Shown: piece after piece, positions 44,319-52,958 of the stretch
Position numbering within the stretch: position 1 is the stretch's first letter
Layout of the letters: each line of letters starts with the position of its first letter
NCBI GenBank assembly: GCA_947454255.1
Contig: CANGIU010000007.1
Span: 1 to 61,565, forward strand
DNA from: Micrococcales bacterium
Lineage (GTDB): Bacteria > Actinomycetota > Actinomycetes > Actinomycetales > Microbacteriaceae
Length of the DNA: 61,565 nt
Reading direction: 5' to 3'
The notes under the pieces: model-generated
Seen by the model: the letters and a program-made list of their open reading frames with translations, nothing else
Database searches by the model: none
Told to the model about the DNA's origin: nothing
Made by a program: the position numbers and the translations under genes

Positions 44319-45002
44319 CTAGTCGATTTTGTCGATTACAGAACGAATAAGCTCTGCTCTAATGACCGCAAAATGCGACTCAATCTCATTCGCATAGGCT
44401 GCAGCGCGGGATTTTGCAGCGGCATCGCGTTGTTTCTTGACGCTTGCCACAACTCCCTGAATCAAACCGAGGTCTCTGTCCACTGAGGTCTTGATGCCTC
44501 GTAGATGTCTTGCAGAAATTCCAAAACGCTGCAGCTGCATCAGCGATCGTGCAATTTCAATGTCGCTGTATTCAAAAGGTTCGGCACCAATTAACTGAGC
44601 CAATTGTGCTTCTGCTAGCAAAGTTTCGTTGATGCCGCTTTCTGCGACAAGTTCCAACTTGCTGAACTTGCGAGTTACGCTTGGACGCCTAGTTGCACTA
44701 GGCAGAGTTGGTTGCTTTCCAGCATCTAGATCATCCAGATATGTCCGAATTACTTTAAGAGGAAGGAACTTATCTCTCTGCAATTCAAGAATTAATCGAA
44801 CTCTTTCAATGTGTTCGTCGCTGTATTTGCGGTAGCCGGATTCGGTTCTAAATGGTGAGAACAATCCTTGATCTTCTAGAAAGCGAATCTTGGATGGAGT
44901 TAGATCTGGGAAATCACTTTTGATCTTGTCGATTACCTGACCAATTGTAAAAAGCCTGCCCGGTCTGGGTGCAAAGAGATTAGAAGCTTCAGAAACAGCC
45001 AT
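44319..45002 (-). CDS. ftsR: MerR-family regulator, FtsR (Rv1828)-like
   Basis: A 227-residue MerR-type regulator: LFTIGQVIDKIKSDFPDLTPSKIRFLEDQGLF near 17-48 is the winged helix, then YRKYSDEHIERVRLILELQ (near 57). A C-terminal effector-like domain (about 115-225) contains ARSLMQLQRFGISARHLRG. The Corynebacterium homologue FtsR activates ftsZ; a good candidate site is the repeat at 14077-14101. I chose ATG at 45002, which leaves four bases to garA; a TTG frame from 45029 would run into it. It is part of pgsA-garA-ftsR. Confidence 0.85.
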   Translation of the reverse strand: MAVSEASNLFAPRPGRLFTIGQVIDKIKSDFPDLTPSKIRFLEDQGLFSPFRTESGYRKYSDEHIERVRLILELQRDKFLPLKVIRTYLDDLDAGKQPTLPSATRRPSVTRKFSKLELVAESGINETLLAEAQLAQLIGAEPFEYSDIEIARSLMQLQRFGISARHLRGIKTSVDRDLGLIQGVVASVKKQRDAAAKSRAAAYANEIESHFAVIRAELIRSVIDKID

Positions 45003-45006
45003 GATT

Positions 45007-45450
45007 TTAGATGTCCTTCTTTGAAGCAAAGAAAGTCAGGTGATACTTACCGATTTGAACTTCACTTCCGTTTTCAAGTTCTGCTGTTTCAACTCTGGCG
45101 TTTTGATATTGTGTTCCATTAAGTGAGGCGAGGTCAGTCACGGTGAAAATCTTCCCTGATCTTTTGAATTCAGCGTGTTTTCTTGAAACCGTTACATCAT
45201 CCAAGAAGATATCTGCATTTGGGTGACGGCCAACTGTTGTTACATCAGCATCTAGCAGGAATCTTGATCCCTGGTTTGGGCCGCGTCGAACAATTAGAAG
45301 AGCATTGCCAGAAGGAAGCGCATCAACGGCTGATCTTTCTTCGTCTGAAAGTGATTCTAAATCGCTCTCGATTAGGTCCTCCGAGAAGTTGCGAGTAGCC
45401 TCAATGTCTTCGCCTGAATTGGCATCTTGGCCAGCTGAAAACTCGTTCAC
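45007..45450 (-). CDS. garA: FHA-domain protein GarA/OdhI-like
   Basis: Phospho-switch protein that, unphosphorylated, inhibits 2-oxoglutarate dehydrogenase and tunes glutamate metabolism. The 147 residues end in an FHA domain: GRHPNADIFLDD, VTVSRKHAEF and LASLNGTQYQN near 74-115. The N-terminal motif is EATRNF (17-22), where mycobacterial GarA has ETTSVF: the Thr used by PknB-type kinases is kept (T19), the one used by PknG is Ala18. GTG at 45450 overlaps pgsA by four bases (GTGA) and has GAGGAG upstream. The substrate enzymes are not in this window. Confidence 0.9.
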   Translation of the reverse strand: MNEFSAGQDANSGEDIEATRNFSEDLIESDLESLSDEERSAVDALPSGNALLIVRRGPNQGSRFLLDADVTTVGRHPNADIFLDDVTVSRKHAEFKRSGKIFTVTDLASLNGTQYQNARVETAELENGSEVQIGKYHLTFFASKKDI

Positions 45451-46067
45451 ACACGCTCCTCTTTGTCCTTAAGAATAGCCGAATCTAGGAGGGCTGATTT
45501 TCGAATGTTATGAACCTGTCGTAAATAAATGAAACCTGTCCACCAGTAAAGCCAAATACCCCAAAATGCAAATGCCCAAGCAATCGGGTAGATCCAGACT
45601 GCAACTTCCTGAGGGACAACCTCAGGAAGCAGCATCAGTGGGAAGGCGTATAACAGGGCGAATGTTCCAGCCTTGCCGGTGTAGTTAACTGGCAAAGGCC
45701 CATAGCCCTCTTTGGCTAAGAATGGCAGGCTAAAAAAGAGGACCAAGTCTCTGGCTACAATTACCAGAACTAGCCACCAAGGAACCTTGGATGTAATAGC
45801 AAGACCTAACAGCGAAGCGAGGATGAACAATCGGTCAGCTGCTGGGTCTAATAATTGCCCAAGACGAGACATCTGGTTGAGCCTCCGAGCCAGGAACCCA
45901 TCAAGCCAGTCAGTAAAACTTGAAAAGGCAAGAATCATAAAAGCCACTAAATTTTGGTCTATCAATATCATCCAAAGAAAAATTGGCACCAAAACTAAGC
46001 GAAGTGCGGAGAGCGCGTTAGGCCAGGTTAGGACTCTGTCACTCAACTGTAGATTCTGTTCAACCAT
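45447..46067 (-). CDS. CDP-alcohol phosphatidyltransferase (PgsA-like)
   Basis: Integral membrane enzyme transferring a phosphatidyl group from CDP-diacylglycerol to an alcohol, probably glycerol 3-phosphate. The 206 residues contain the family signature in the form DWLDGFLARRLNQMSRLG, then QLLDPAADR (near 53-79), with the catalytic Asp residues, and about six membrane spans. It could also be a cardiolipin or inositol-phosphate synthase of the same family. First gene of pgsA-garA-ftsR, just downstream of tRNA-Pro. Confidence 0.85.
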   Translation of the reverse strand: MVEQNLQLSDRVLTWPNALSALRLVLVPIFLWMILIDQNLVAFMILAFSSFTDWLDGFLARRLNQMSRLGQLLDPAADRLFILASLLGLAITSKVPWWLVLVIVARDLVLFFSLPFLAKEGYGPLPVNYTGKAGTFALLYAFPLMLLPEVVPQEVAVWIYPIAWAFAFWGIWLYWWTGFIYLRQVHNIRKSALLDSAILKDKEERV

Positions 46068-46085
46068 GATTTTCCTAGACTAGCG

Positions 46086-46159
<74 letters not shown>

Positions 46160-46170
46160 TGGGGACAATA

Positions 46171-47679
46171 TTAACGCTTACGCTTCTCTCTAACTCTCAT
46201 ACCAATTTCAACAGGTGAGCCTTCGAAACCATAGGTCTCTCGGAGTCTTCGAACAATGAATCTTCTGTAGCCAGGATCTAGGAAGCCAGTTGTGAAAAGA
46301 ACAAACTTTGGCGGCCTGGTGCTTGCCTGAGTTGCAAACAGAATTCTAGGCTGCTTTCCGCCACGAACAGGGTGAGGAAATTCCATAGCCAATTCTTGAA
46401 TGAATGCATTGAGCTTTCCAGTTGGAATTCTGGTGTCCCAAGAATCCAGTGAAACTTCAAGAGCAGGAACTAACTTCTCCAGGTGGCGGCCAGTCTTGGC
46501 GGAAATATTAACTCTAGGAGCCCAAGAGACGTGAGCCAGATTCTGTTCAATCTCGCGTTCTAAATACTCTCTGCGGTCTTCATCTAAGTTGTCCCACTTG
46601 TTGAATGCCAAAACAAGCGCACGTCCCGATTCAAGAGCCATGTCAACAATTCTGATGTCACCTTCACTAATTTTCTCTGTGACATCTAGAACAACAACCG
46701 CAACTTCTGCACGTTCAAGCGCCGCTGCGGTTCGAAGTGACGCATAAAAGTCTGCACCTTGCGCTAAGTGAATTCTTCTACGGATACCAGCAGTATCAAC
46801 AAAACGCCAAATCTTGCCACCAAGTTCTACCTGCTCATCGATTGGATCTCTGGTTGTTCCAGCCAAGTCGTTAACAACTGCTCGCTCCGAACCAACCGCC
46901 TTATTGAGCAAGGATGATTTACCAACATTTGGACGACCGATAATTGCAACTCTTCTTGGTCCACCGAATTCTTGTTTGGCAACATTTGAAACTTCAGGAA
47001 GAACTTCCATGACCTTATCCAAAACATCGGCAACGCCACGACCGTGGAGTGCTGAAACAGGATGTGGCTCCCCGAGTCCTAGAGACCAAAGTGCAGCTGC
47101 TTCTGATTCGCCTCGTTCATCATCAACCTTGTTGGCGAGCAAGAGCACAGGCTTCTTGCTAGCTCTAAGCATTTTGACTACTCGCTCATCAGTGGCTGTT
47201 GGCCCAACAGTCGAATCAACAACAAACAAAACAGCATCAGCTAGTTCAACCGCGATTTCCGCTTGGATAGCTACTGACTTATCGATACCCTTAGCGTCTG
47301 GTTCCCAGCCACCAGTGTCAACCAAAGTGTATTTACGACCATTCCATTCAGCCTTGTATGAGACGCGGTCACGGGTTACCCCTGGCTTATCCTCCACCAC
47401 AGCTTCGCGTCTGCCAATAATTCTGTTGACTAATGCAGATTTACCGACATTCGGTCTTCCGACGATAGCCAAAACTGGAAGTGCAGGAAGCAAGACTGGC
47501 TGACCATCAGCAGAACTTAGTTCTTCAAGGACGCGAATGTCCTCTTCATCAAGGTCATATTCAGATAGTCCGACTCGAAGTGCTCGAACGCGAGCCTCTT
47601 CCTCTTCAGTTGAAAGCGAATTCAAACGATCGAGAAATTCTGGATCGACCGGATCCGCGTTAAAGTCTTGGTCTTCCAT
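46171..47679 (-). CDS. der: Ribosome biogenesis GTPase Der (EngA)
   Basis: Double-GTPase needed for 50S subunit assembly. The 502 residues have an acidic N-terminal extension of about 65 residues ([11 protein letters not shown]), then G domain 1 ([13 protein letters not shown] near 73, DTGGWEPD near 121, ANKVDDER near 182) and G domain 2 ([13 protein letters not shown] near 247, DTAGIRR near 296, FNKWDNLDE near 360). A KH-like C-terminal domain follows from about 395. Next to cmk, the usual order. Confidence 0.96.
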   Translation of the reverse strand: MEDQDFNADPVDPEFLDRLNSLSTEEEEARVRALRVGLSEYDLDEEDIRVLEELSSADGQPVLLPALPVLAIVGRPNVGKSALVNRIIGRREAVVEDKPGVTRDRVSYKAEWNGRKYTLVDTGGWEPDAKGIDKSVAIQAEIAVELADAVLFVVDSTVGPTATDERVVKMLRASKKPVLLLANKVDDERGESEAAALWSLGLGEPHPVSALHGRGVADVLDKVMEVLPEVSNVAKQEFGGPRRVAIIGRPNVGKSSLLNKAVGSERAVVNDLAGTTRDPIDEQVELGGKIWRFVDTAGIRRRIHLAQGADFYASLRTAAALERAEVAVVVLDVTEKISEGDIRIVDMALESGRALVLAFNKWDNLDEDRREYLEREIEQNLAHVSWAPRVNISAKTGRHLEKLVPALEVSLDSWDTRIPTGKLNAFIQELAMEFPHPVRGGKQPRILFATQASTRPPKFVLFTTGFLDPGYRRFIVRRLRETYGFEGSPVEIGMRVREKRKR

Positions 47680-47684
47680 GTTCC

Positions 47685-48332
47685 CTACTTAGTTCTTTCA
47701 ATAATTCTGATGATTGCCTCAACGGTTGAGTCAAAATCTAGTTCTGTGGAATCAACCAACTCGACACCAGTGGCAGGAGAAAGAAAATCGACTACTTTCG
47801 AATCGTTTTGATCTCGTTTGGTGATTTGCTCGGCAATTGAAATGCCTTCGGGGAGCTCCGCAGAACGCCTTCTAAGTCTAACTTCTTCTGAGGCAGTTAG
47901 GAGAATTCTATTTTGAGCACTAGGGAAGACAACTGTTGTGATATCCCTTCCCTCAACGACTACCCCTGCAAAACCTGAGGCATTAACTAGCTCATGGGCA
48001 AGGTTTCTCATGTATTCCCTAATTATCGGCAGCCCAGCAATAGCGCTGACCTTCTCGCCAATGCTGGTTTCACGAATTTCATAGGTGACATCTGTAGAGC
48101 CCACTTTGACCCAATAATCATCTGGGTCAAGAGAAATGCGGTAATCAAATTCTTTTGTTAGGAAATCTAAATCAATAGCAGCCAAGTTTTTGGCTTGGCT
48201 GCTGATAAACCAGGTGAGGGCTCGATATGCAGCTCCGGTATCTAAATAGCCATAGCCAAGCTTTCGGGCAACCGTTTTACTAACACTTGATTTGCCGGAA
48301 CCCGCAGGACCGTCAATAGCGACAATATGCAT
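47685..48332 (-). CDS. cmk: Cytidylate kinase
   Basis: Phosphorylates CMP and dCMP. The 215 residues show the P-loop [11 protein letters not shown] at 8-18, [13 protein letters not shown] near 30, [13 protein letters not shown] near 124 and the LID region RRRSAELP near 152. ATG at 48332 directly follows the tyrA stop, and der follows four bases later, so the genes are probably one transcript. Confidence 0.96.
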   Translation of the reverse strand: MHIVAIDGPAGSGKSSVSKTVARKLGYGYLDTGAAYRALTWFISSQAKNLAAIDLDFLTKEFDYRISLDPDDYWVKVGSTDVTYEIRETSIGEKVSAIAGLPIIREYMRNLAHELVNASGFAGVVVEGRDITTVVFPSAQNRILLTASEEVRLRRRSAELPEGISIAEQITKRDQNDSKVVDFLSPATGVELVDSTELDFDSTVEAIIRIIERTK

Positions 48333-49415
48333 TTATCCTGCCAGCCGCCAACCATTAGTACGCAAAGTATCGATGAGTTTCTCTTCAATGTTTGGCAGGA
48401 TGTATAGCTCCACTAGGCCAACCTGAGCGCCACTGGCGTGATCTAATTTCAAGTCTTCAACGTTTAATGCAGCCTGACCAATCTCGGTGAGTAGCCGTGC
48501 CAACTCGCCAGGCTTGTCGTCAATCATGACTACGACCTGAGCGTAAGAAGTGTTAGTCGAACCATGCTTACCCGGCAATCTAGCAATGCCTTGATTTCCG
48601 GCCTCTAGAACTTTGCCCAACTTAGCCAAAGCACCAGAAGTTCCAACTTGCTCAAGGGCAGAAATAACCTGTTCCAGATCTTTATCAAAAGCCTTTAATA
48701 CAGGCAGTAATTCCGTTGAATTTGCAGAGAGAATTTGCAGCCAGAGACTCGGGTCACTTGCAGCAATACGAGTGGTATCTCTTAGCCCCTGACCAGACAG
48801 GGCAAGGTCCTTATCTTCTGCAACAGAGAGCTGCGCTGCTAGAAGACTAGAAATCAATTGCGGGGTATGAGAAATAAGAGCAACTGCGTGATCATGTTCC
48901 TGTGCACTCATTCTCATTGGTGTCGAACCTAGATCTAAAGCGAGTTGCTCAATCTTTTGCGCAGCATCAGAGTTAGTGCCATCCTCAACCGCAATAACCC
49001 AAGGTCTACCCACAAACAAATCAGCTCGTCCAGCTAGGGTTCCACCTTTTTCTCGACCTGCCATTGGATGAGAACCGACATACCTTGAAGTGTCAGCGGA
49101 ATTGTTTTTTATTTCAGATAGAACTGTGCTTTTCACACTGGCTACGTCAGTAACAATTGCTTCAGGAAAATCTCTCAATGCACCCAATACTGTCTTTGCA
49201 GTGACATCGGGAGGAACACACACCACTACGACTGCAACCTGATCTCCCGCAATTAGCTTTCTTCCAGCGGCAAAGTCAATTGCAAGTAGTTCATTAGCCG
49301 GGGACGCATCTTCAATTGAGACTTCAATGCCGAGTTTGGTTAGAGCAAGCCCAATACTGGTGCCTAGTAATCCAGCTCCAATAATGTGAATTTGTCCTGT
49401 GGTGCGTGGGCTCAT
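48333..49415 (-). CDS. tyrA: Prephenate dehydrogenase with C-terminal ACT domain
   Basis: Oxidative decarboxylation of prephenate in tyrosine biosynthesis. The 360 residues have a Rossmann motif IGAGLLGTSIG (12-22), the catalytic-domain segments GSHPMAGREKGG near 117 and SAQEHDHAVALISHTPQL near 174, and an ACT domain (about 292-360: VMIDDKPGELARLLTEIG) for probable Tyr feedback. ATG at 49415 overlaps aroH by four bases (ATGA). Sits inside a cluster otherwise devoted to chromosome and RNA functions. Confidence 0.93.
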   Translation of the reverse strand: MSPRTTGQIHIIGAGLLGTSIGLALTKLGIEVSIEDASPANELLAIDFAAGRKLIAGDQVAVVVVCVPPDVTAKTVLGALRDFPEAIVTDVASVKSTVLSEIKNNSADTSRYVGSHPMAGREKGGTLAGRADLFVGRPWVIAVEDGTNSDAAQKIEQLALDLGSTPMRMSAQEHDHAVALISHTPQLISSLLAAQLSVAEDKDLALSGQGLRDTTRIAASDPSLWLQILSANSTELLPVLKAFDKDLEQVISALEQVGTSGALAKLGKVLEAGNQGIARLPGKHGSTNTSYAQVVVMIDDKPGELARLLTEIGQAALNVEDLKLDHASGAQVGLVELYILPNIEEKLIDTLRTNGWRLAG

Positions 49416-49774
49416 TGAGCAATGTCCAATCGCAGAGCGGCTGCTCCTCGCAGGTAGATATGTTGAACTTCAGACCTAAGAACATCCAACTCTGCGTTAA
49501 TCATTACTCGGATGATTCTAGGAAGAGCGCCTTCGACGTTCATTTCGACAAAACACATTAGGGGAACATCCCCCAGGCCAAGTTCTCGCGCTGCTAAAGC
49601 CGGAAACTCTGAAGTGATATCTGGTGTTGCGGTGAAAAGAATAGAAATAAGCTGGTCAGTGTGCATGTTATTGGCATGCATCATCTTTGCAAGTAGTTCA
49701 GCAGTAAGTTTCAGTAGATGTTCGCGATCATCTGTTTCTAATTGGATTGCTCCACGGATAGCTCTAAGCGCCAC
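49412..49774 (-). CDS. aroH: Chorismate mutase, AroH class
   Basis: Converts chorismate to prephenate, the substrate of the adjacent TyrA. The 120 residues match the Bacillus AroH (trimeric barrel) family, not the helical AroQ class: RAIRGAIQLETDDREHL near 4-20, SILFTATPDITSEFPALAAR near 44-63, GDVPLMCFVEMNVEG near 68-82 and the end HIYLRGAAALR near 105. GTG at 49774 overlaps the rluB end by eleven bases. Confidence 0.93.
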   Translation of the reverse strand: MALRAIRGAIQLETDDREHLLKLTAELLAKMMHANNMHTDQLISILFTATPDITSEFPALAARELGLGDVPLMCFVEMNVEGALPRIIRVMINAELDVLRSEVQHIYLRGAAALRLDIAQ

Positions 49775-50582
49775 TTCTTTTTCCTCTCGGCTTCGGCTTG
49801 CTTGCCACTTTGGCTTTAGGTTTTGGAGGCCTCGGTGCCCGAGTGCTCTTACCCTCAGCTGCTTTTAGTAGCGCACCGACTTCAACTTTACTTAGCAGCC
49901 TAGTTTGACCAGGCTTTAGTGGTCCAAGCTGAACGGGACCAAACTGTCTCCGAACAAGGTCCTTTACTGGATGACCAAGTGACTCAAACATTCTTCGCAC
50001 AACTCTGTTCTTACCAGAGTGGATTACAATCTCAACCAGAGATTCAAAAGCATTTGAGTCAACCAGATTAGCCTTATCTGCTTTCATTGGGCCATCCTCA
50101 AGCTCAAGACCGGTAAGCAGTTTCTGAATCTCTTGTGCAGAAACCTGACCTTCAACTTTTGCCACATAGGTTTTTGTGACACCGAACTTTGGGTGAGCAA
50201 GCATGTTCGCTAGTTCACCATCATTGGTAAGAATCAATAGACCTGAAGTGTCGGCATCAAGGCGTCCGACGTTATAGATGCGATCTGATCTCAAAGCATA
50301 TTGAGAAAGGTCAGGTCTGCCATACTCATCAGCCATAGAAGAGATGACACCAACTGGCTTGTTTAGAGCCATGTACACACGGCTGGCATCTAATTGAACA
50401 GGAGTTCCACGTACGGAAACTTTATCTGAGTCTGGGTTGATACGAGTGCCTAGCTCCTTTACTACTTTGCCATTGACTTTCACAGCACCTGAAGTGATTA
50501 GGTCTTCGCTGGCTCTTCTAGAGGCAACACCTGCATTGGCTAACACCTTTTGCAGTCGAACACCTTCGGTTGATTCATTCAC
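49764..50582 (-). CDS. rluB: RsuA/RluB-family pseudouridine synthase
   Basis: Pseudouridylates rRNA, probably 23S by analogy with the scpB-rluB arrangement. The 272 residues include an S4 domain (VRLQKVLANAGVASRRASEDL near 8-28), YMALNKPVG near 71, the catalytic Asp in VGRLDADTSGLLILT near 102-116 and NRVVRRMFESLGHPV near 192. A basic Lys/Pro/Arg tail of about 35 residues ends the protein. GTG at 50582 abuts the scpB stop. Confidence 0.93.
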   Translation of the reverse strand: MNESTEGVRLQKVLANAGVASRRASEDLITSGAVKVNGKVVKELGTRINPDSDKVSVRGTPVQLDASRVYMALNKPVGVISSMADEYGRPDLSQYALRSDRIYNVGRLDADTSGLLILTNDGELANMLAHPKFGVTKTYVAKVEGQVSAQEIQKLLTGLELEDGPMKADKANLVDSNAFESLVEIVIHSGKNRVVRRMFESLGHPVKDLVRRQFGPVQLGPLKPGQTRLLSKVEVGALLKAAEGKSTRAPRPPKPKAKVASKPKPRGKRSGA

Positions 50583-51254
50583 TTAGTTTCCTGCTGCATT
50601 CTCTGCACCAAAGTCAAAATTGGCATCAGGTAGATATGGGCTGATCAGAGGTAGATCGTCTAGAGCATTTATTCCAAGAGTTTCAAGGAATGTTTCAGTT
50701 GTTCCGTAGTTGATAGCACCGGTTTCACTATCTGTGAATACTTCAGTAATCAATCCCCTGCTCAGCAGAGTTCTAACCACAGAGTCCACGTTAACTCCAC
50801 GGATGGAAGCAATCTGGCCACGTGCAATCGGTTGCCGGTAGGCAATAACTGCAAGTGTTTCTAGTGCCGCTTGAGAGAGCTTTGTTGGATTCTCGTTCGA
50901 AATAAATTCTCTAACTGCCCATTCGTATTCTTCTCTTACGAATACTCGCCAACCACCGCCAACTTCACGAAGTTCAAATCCCCTAGGCCTCGTTCCATTC
51001 TCGCCATCAAAGTCAGCTTTTACTGCCAGCACTGCGTCTTTAATATCTGGAACAGGCATGTCCAGTGATGTCGCTAAATGAACAATAGAAAGTGGCACTT
51101 CGGCAACCATAAGAATCGCCTCAACAGCTCCACGAAGAGATTCAGCGGCTATTGGTTCAGATAGCGCTAGCGCTTGTCTGGGATCAGCAGTCGCTTGCTT
51201 TTCTTCTTCGATGTTGCTTTCCATTTCGACCTGTTCTTGATTATCAAGAGTCAT
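50583..51254 (-). CDS. scpB: Segregation and condensation protein B
   Basis: Winged-helix partner of the SMC-ScpA condensin complex. The 223 residues show LRGAVEAILMVAEVPLSIVHLA near 39, SQAALETLAVIAYRQPIARGQIASIRGV (about 127-154) and GTTETFLETLGI near 190, all typical. An acidic N-terminal extension of about 30 residues precedes the first winged helix. Its start overlaps the end of scpA by eleven bases. Confidence 0.95.
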   Translation of the reverse strand: MTLDNQEQVEMESNIEEEKQATADPRQALALSEPIAAESLRGAVEAILMVAEVPLSIVHLATSLDMPVPDIKDAVLAVKADFDGENGTRPRGFELREVGGGWRVFVREEYEWAVREFISNENPTKLSQAALETLAVIAYRQPIARGQIASIRGVNVDSVVRTLLSRGLITEVFTDSETGAINYGTTETFLETLGINALDDLPLISPYLPDANFDFGAENAAGN

Positions 51255-52062
51255 AATCTGCTCCTAGTGCTGAGAGTTGTTCATCATCAAAGACTTCTGC
51301 GCGCCAAGTGATCTGCAGCGGTCCAAGTGATTCTGATTGTTCAAAGCTGACTGCGCTCATTCTGTATAGCTCCAAGATGGCTAGGAATCGTGCCACCAAA
51401 ACAGCTCTGTCTCGAACTGATTCGATCAGTTCTCGGAAAGTAAGCGTCTTAGCGGCTCGAAGTAGAGCAACCACTTCCGCAGCTTGTTCACGAATAGAAA
51501 CTCTTGGTGCGTGCAAGTGGGTTAGCCCAACCATTGGAATCTCACGTGGGGCCATTGTCTCTTCAGCTAATCTTGCGAAATCTTCTAGAGAAACAGTCCA
51601 GACCAATTCAGGTCGCTGAGTTCTAAACCGATCATCAAGTCTTACCGAGCGGTAGACCCTCCTGGATTCCATGGCAATTGCTGTTTGGAACCAGGACGAA
51701 ATGTCTTTGAATGCTCGGTATTGCAGAAGTCTTGCGAACAGCAGGTCCCTTGCCTCTAATAGAGCAACATCCTCTGCATCGACTACCTCACCCTTAGGTA
51801 GTAGTTCTGCAATCTTGATATCTAAAAGAGTGGCTGCGACAACTAGGAACTCAGATGCTTCTTCAAGTTGGTCTGCATCTTCAAGTGTTCGAACATAAGC
51901 AATAAAGTCATTAGTCACCTGGCTAAGCGAAATAGAGGTGATATCTAGTTGATGCTTTGAGATAAGTGAAAGCAGTAAATCAAAGGGGCCTTCGAAGTTT
52001 CCGATATTTAGTGAGAAACCGTTACCGCTGACATCCTCGAGATCGTTATGGAGCACAGCCAC
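51244..52062 (-). CDS. scpA: Segregation and condensation protein A
   Basis: Kleisin subunit bridging the SMC heads. Family start FSLNIGNFEGPFDLLLSLI lies near residues 16-34, followed by EASEFLVVAATLLDIKIAELLP near 75 and a winged-helix C-terminus (about 190-265). The start is uncertain. GTG at 52062 (272 residues) keeps the family N-terminus and overlaps parA by 17 bases; the longest frame from 52122 would add 20 residues lying inside parA. Confidence 0.92.
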   Translation of the reverse strand: MAVLHNDLEDVSGNGFSLNIGNFEGPFDLLLSLISKHQLDITSISLSQVTNDFIAYVRTLEDADQLEEASEFLVVAATLLDIKIAELLPKGEVVDAEDVALLEARDLLFARLLQYRAFKDISSWFQTAIAMESRRVYRSVRLDDRFRTQRPELVWTVSLEDFARLAEETMAPREIPMVGLTHLHAPRVSIREQAAEVVALLRAAKTLTFRELIESVRDRAVLVARFLAILELYRMSAVSFEQSESLGPLQITWRAEVFDDEQLSALGADYDS

Positions 52063-52879
52063 GTTCAACCATCTCTCTTGCAACAGCACGGTAAAGCTCT
52101 GCTGCTTCGGAAGAAGGAGCATATTGGGTAACCGGTCTACCCTGGGCAGATGAATCTTTGAATTTAACTGTCAACTTGATTACTGACTTGAATACTTTCT
52201 TGCCATAGTCTTCGTTGAGCTTGTTCAGCATCTCTCTTGAGTGCAAGGTTCTAGGGTCAAACATCGTTGCGAGAATTCCATCAATTTTAAGATTCTCATT
52301 TAGTCGCTCTTGCACAAGTTCTACGGTGTTTTTGATTAGTAGCTCTAGGCCTCTGAGCGCGAAGAAGTCACAAGCAACTGGGATTAATACTCCGTGAGCG
52401 GCTGTTAGTGCATTGACTGTCAATAGCCCAAGTGAAGGTTGGCAGTCAATCATGATTAGGTCATAGTCGCCAAGAATAGGGCGAAGCACGCCAGCTAGAA
52501 TTTTTTCTCTGCCTGGTTCTGCAACAAGTTGAATCTCCGCTGCAGAGAGTTGAATGTTGGCAGGGATTAGATCAAGGCCTGGAACTTCAGTATGGACGAT
52601 TACATCAGTTGCTTTGAGTTTGCGATCAAGCATTAGGTCATAGATGGTTTTAACATCTTCGTTCACCACACCAAGACCTCTTGAAAGTGCACCTTGAGGA
52701 TCGAAGTCAACTAGTAAGACTTTACGTCCGTACTCAGCTAAAGCAGCCGCAGTGTTGATAGTTGTAGTTGTTTTACCAACGCCACCTTTTTGGTTGCAGA
52801 GAGCAATTATTCGAGCTGGCCCATGGCTGGATAGGCGTTTAGGGATTGGAAACCTGTGGTCGGCACTTTTACCTGACAT
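52046..52879 (-). CDS. ParA/Soj-family ATPase of the scpAB locus (PldP-like)
   Basis: A 277-residue Walker-type ATPase: NQKGGVGKTTTTINTAAAL near 29-47, VLLVDFDPQGALSRGLG near 54 and DLIMIDCQPSLGLLTV near 146. In Actinobacteria this scpA-linked ParA (Rv1708 type, PldP in Corynebacterium) affects division rather than partition with ParB. ATG at 52879 has GAGAGGA about eight bases upstream, better than the longer frame from 52939. A perfect 14-base palindrome lies 37 bases upstream. Part of xerD-parA-scpA-scpB. Confidence 0.92.
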   Translation of the reverse strand: MSGKSADHRFPIPKRLSSHGPARIIALCNQKGGVGKTTTTINTAAALAEYGRKVLLVDFDPQGALSRGLGVVNEDVKTIYDLMLDRKLKATDVIVHTEVPGLDLIPANIQLSAAEIQLVAEPGREKILAGVLRPILGDYDLIMIDCQPSLGLLTVNALTAAHGVLIPVACDFFALRGLELLIKNTVELVQERLNENLKIDGILATMFDPRTLHSREMLNKLNEDYGKKVFKSVIKLTVKFKDSSAQGRPVTQYAPSSEAAELYRAVAREMVERGCAP

Positions 52880-52915
52880 CGATAGCTTCCTCTCTGGCTT
52901 CACAGCAGTAAGTTT

Positions 52916-52929
52916 TGGTCTAAAGACCA
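52916..52929. promoter_or_regulatory. 14-bp perfect palindrome ahead of the scpAB-linked parA
   Basis: TGGTCTAAAGACCA has six-base perfect arms about a two-base centre, in the 79-base leader between xerD and parA. It sits downstream of a TATAAG-like hexamer on the minus strand, so it could be an operator or a small hairpin in the 5' leader. It does not match the bacterial parS consensus. Only the sequence symmetry is certain. Confidence 0.35.
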
Positions 52930-52958
52930 GTAAAGACAATAACTTTAGTGCTTATAGC

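Noticed and set aside
52916-52929. parS site for chromosome partition
   Set aside because: The palindrome TGGTCTAAAGACCA lacks the GTTTCACGTGAAAC core of parS, and no parB lies nearby.
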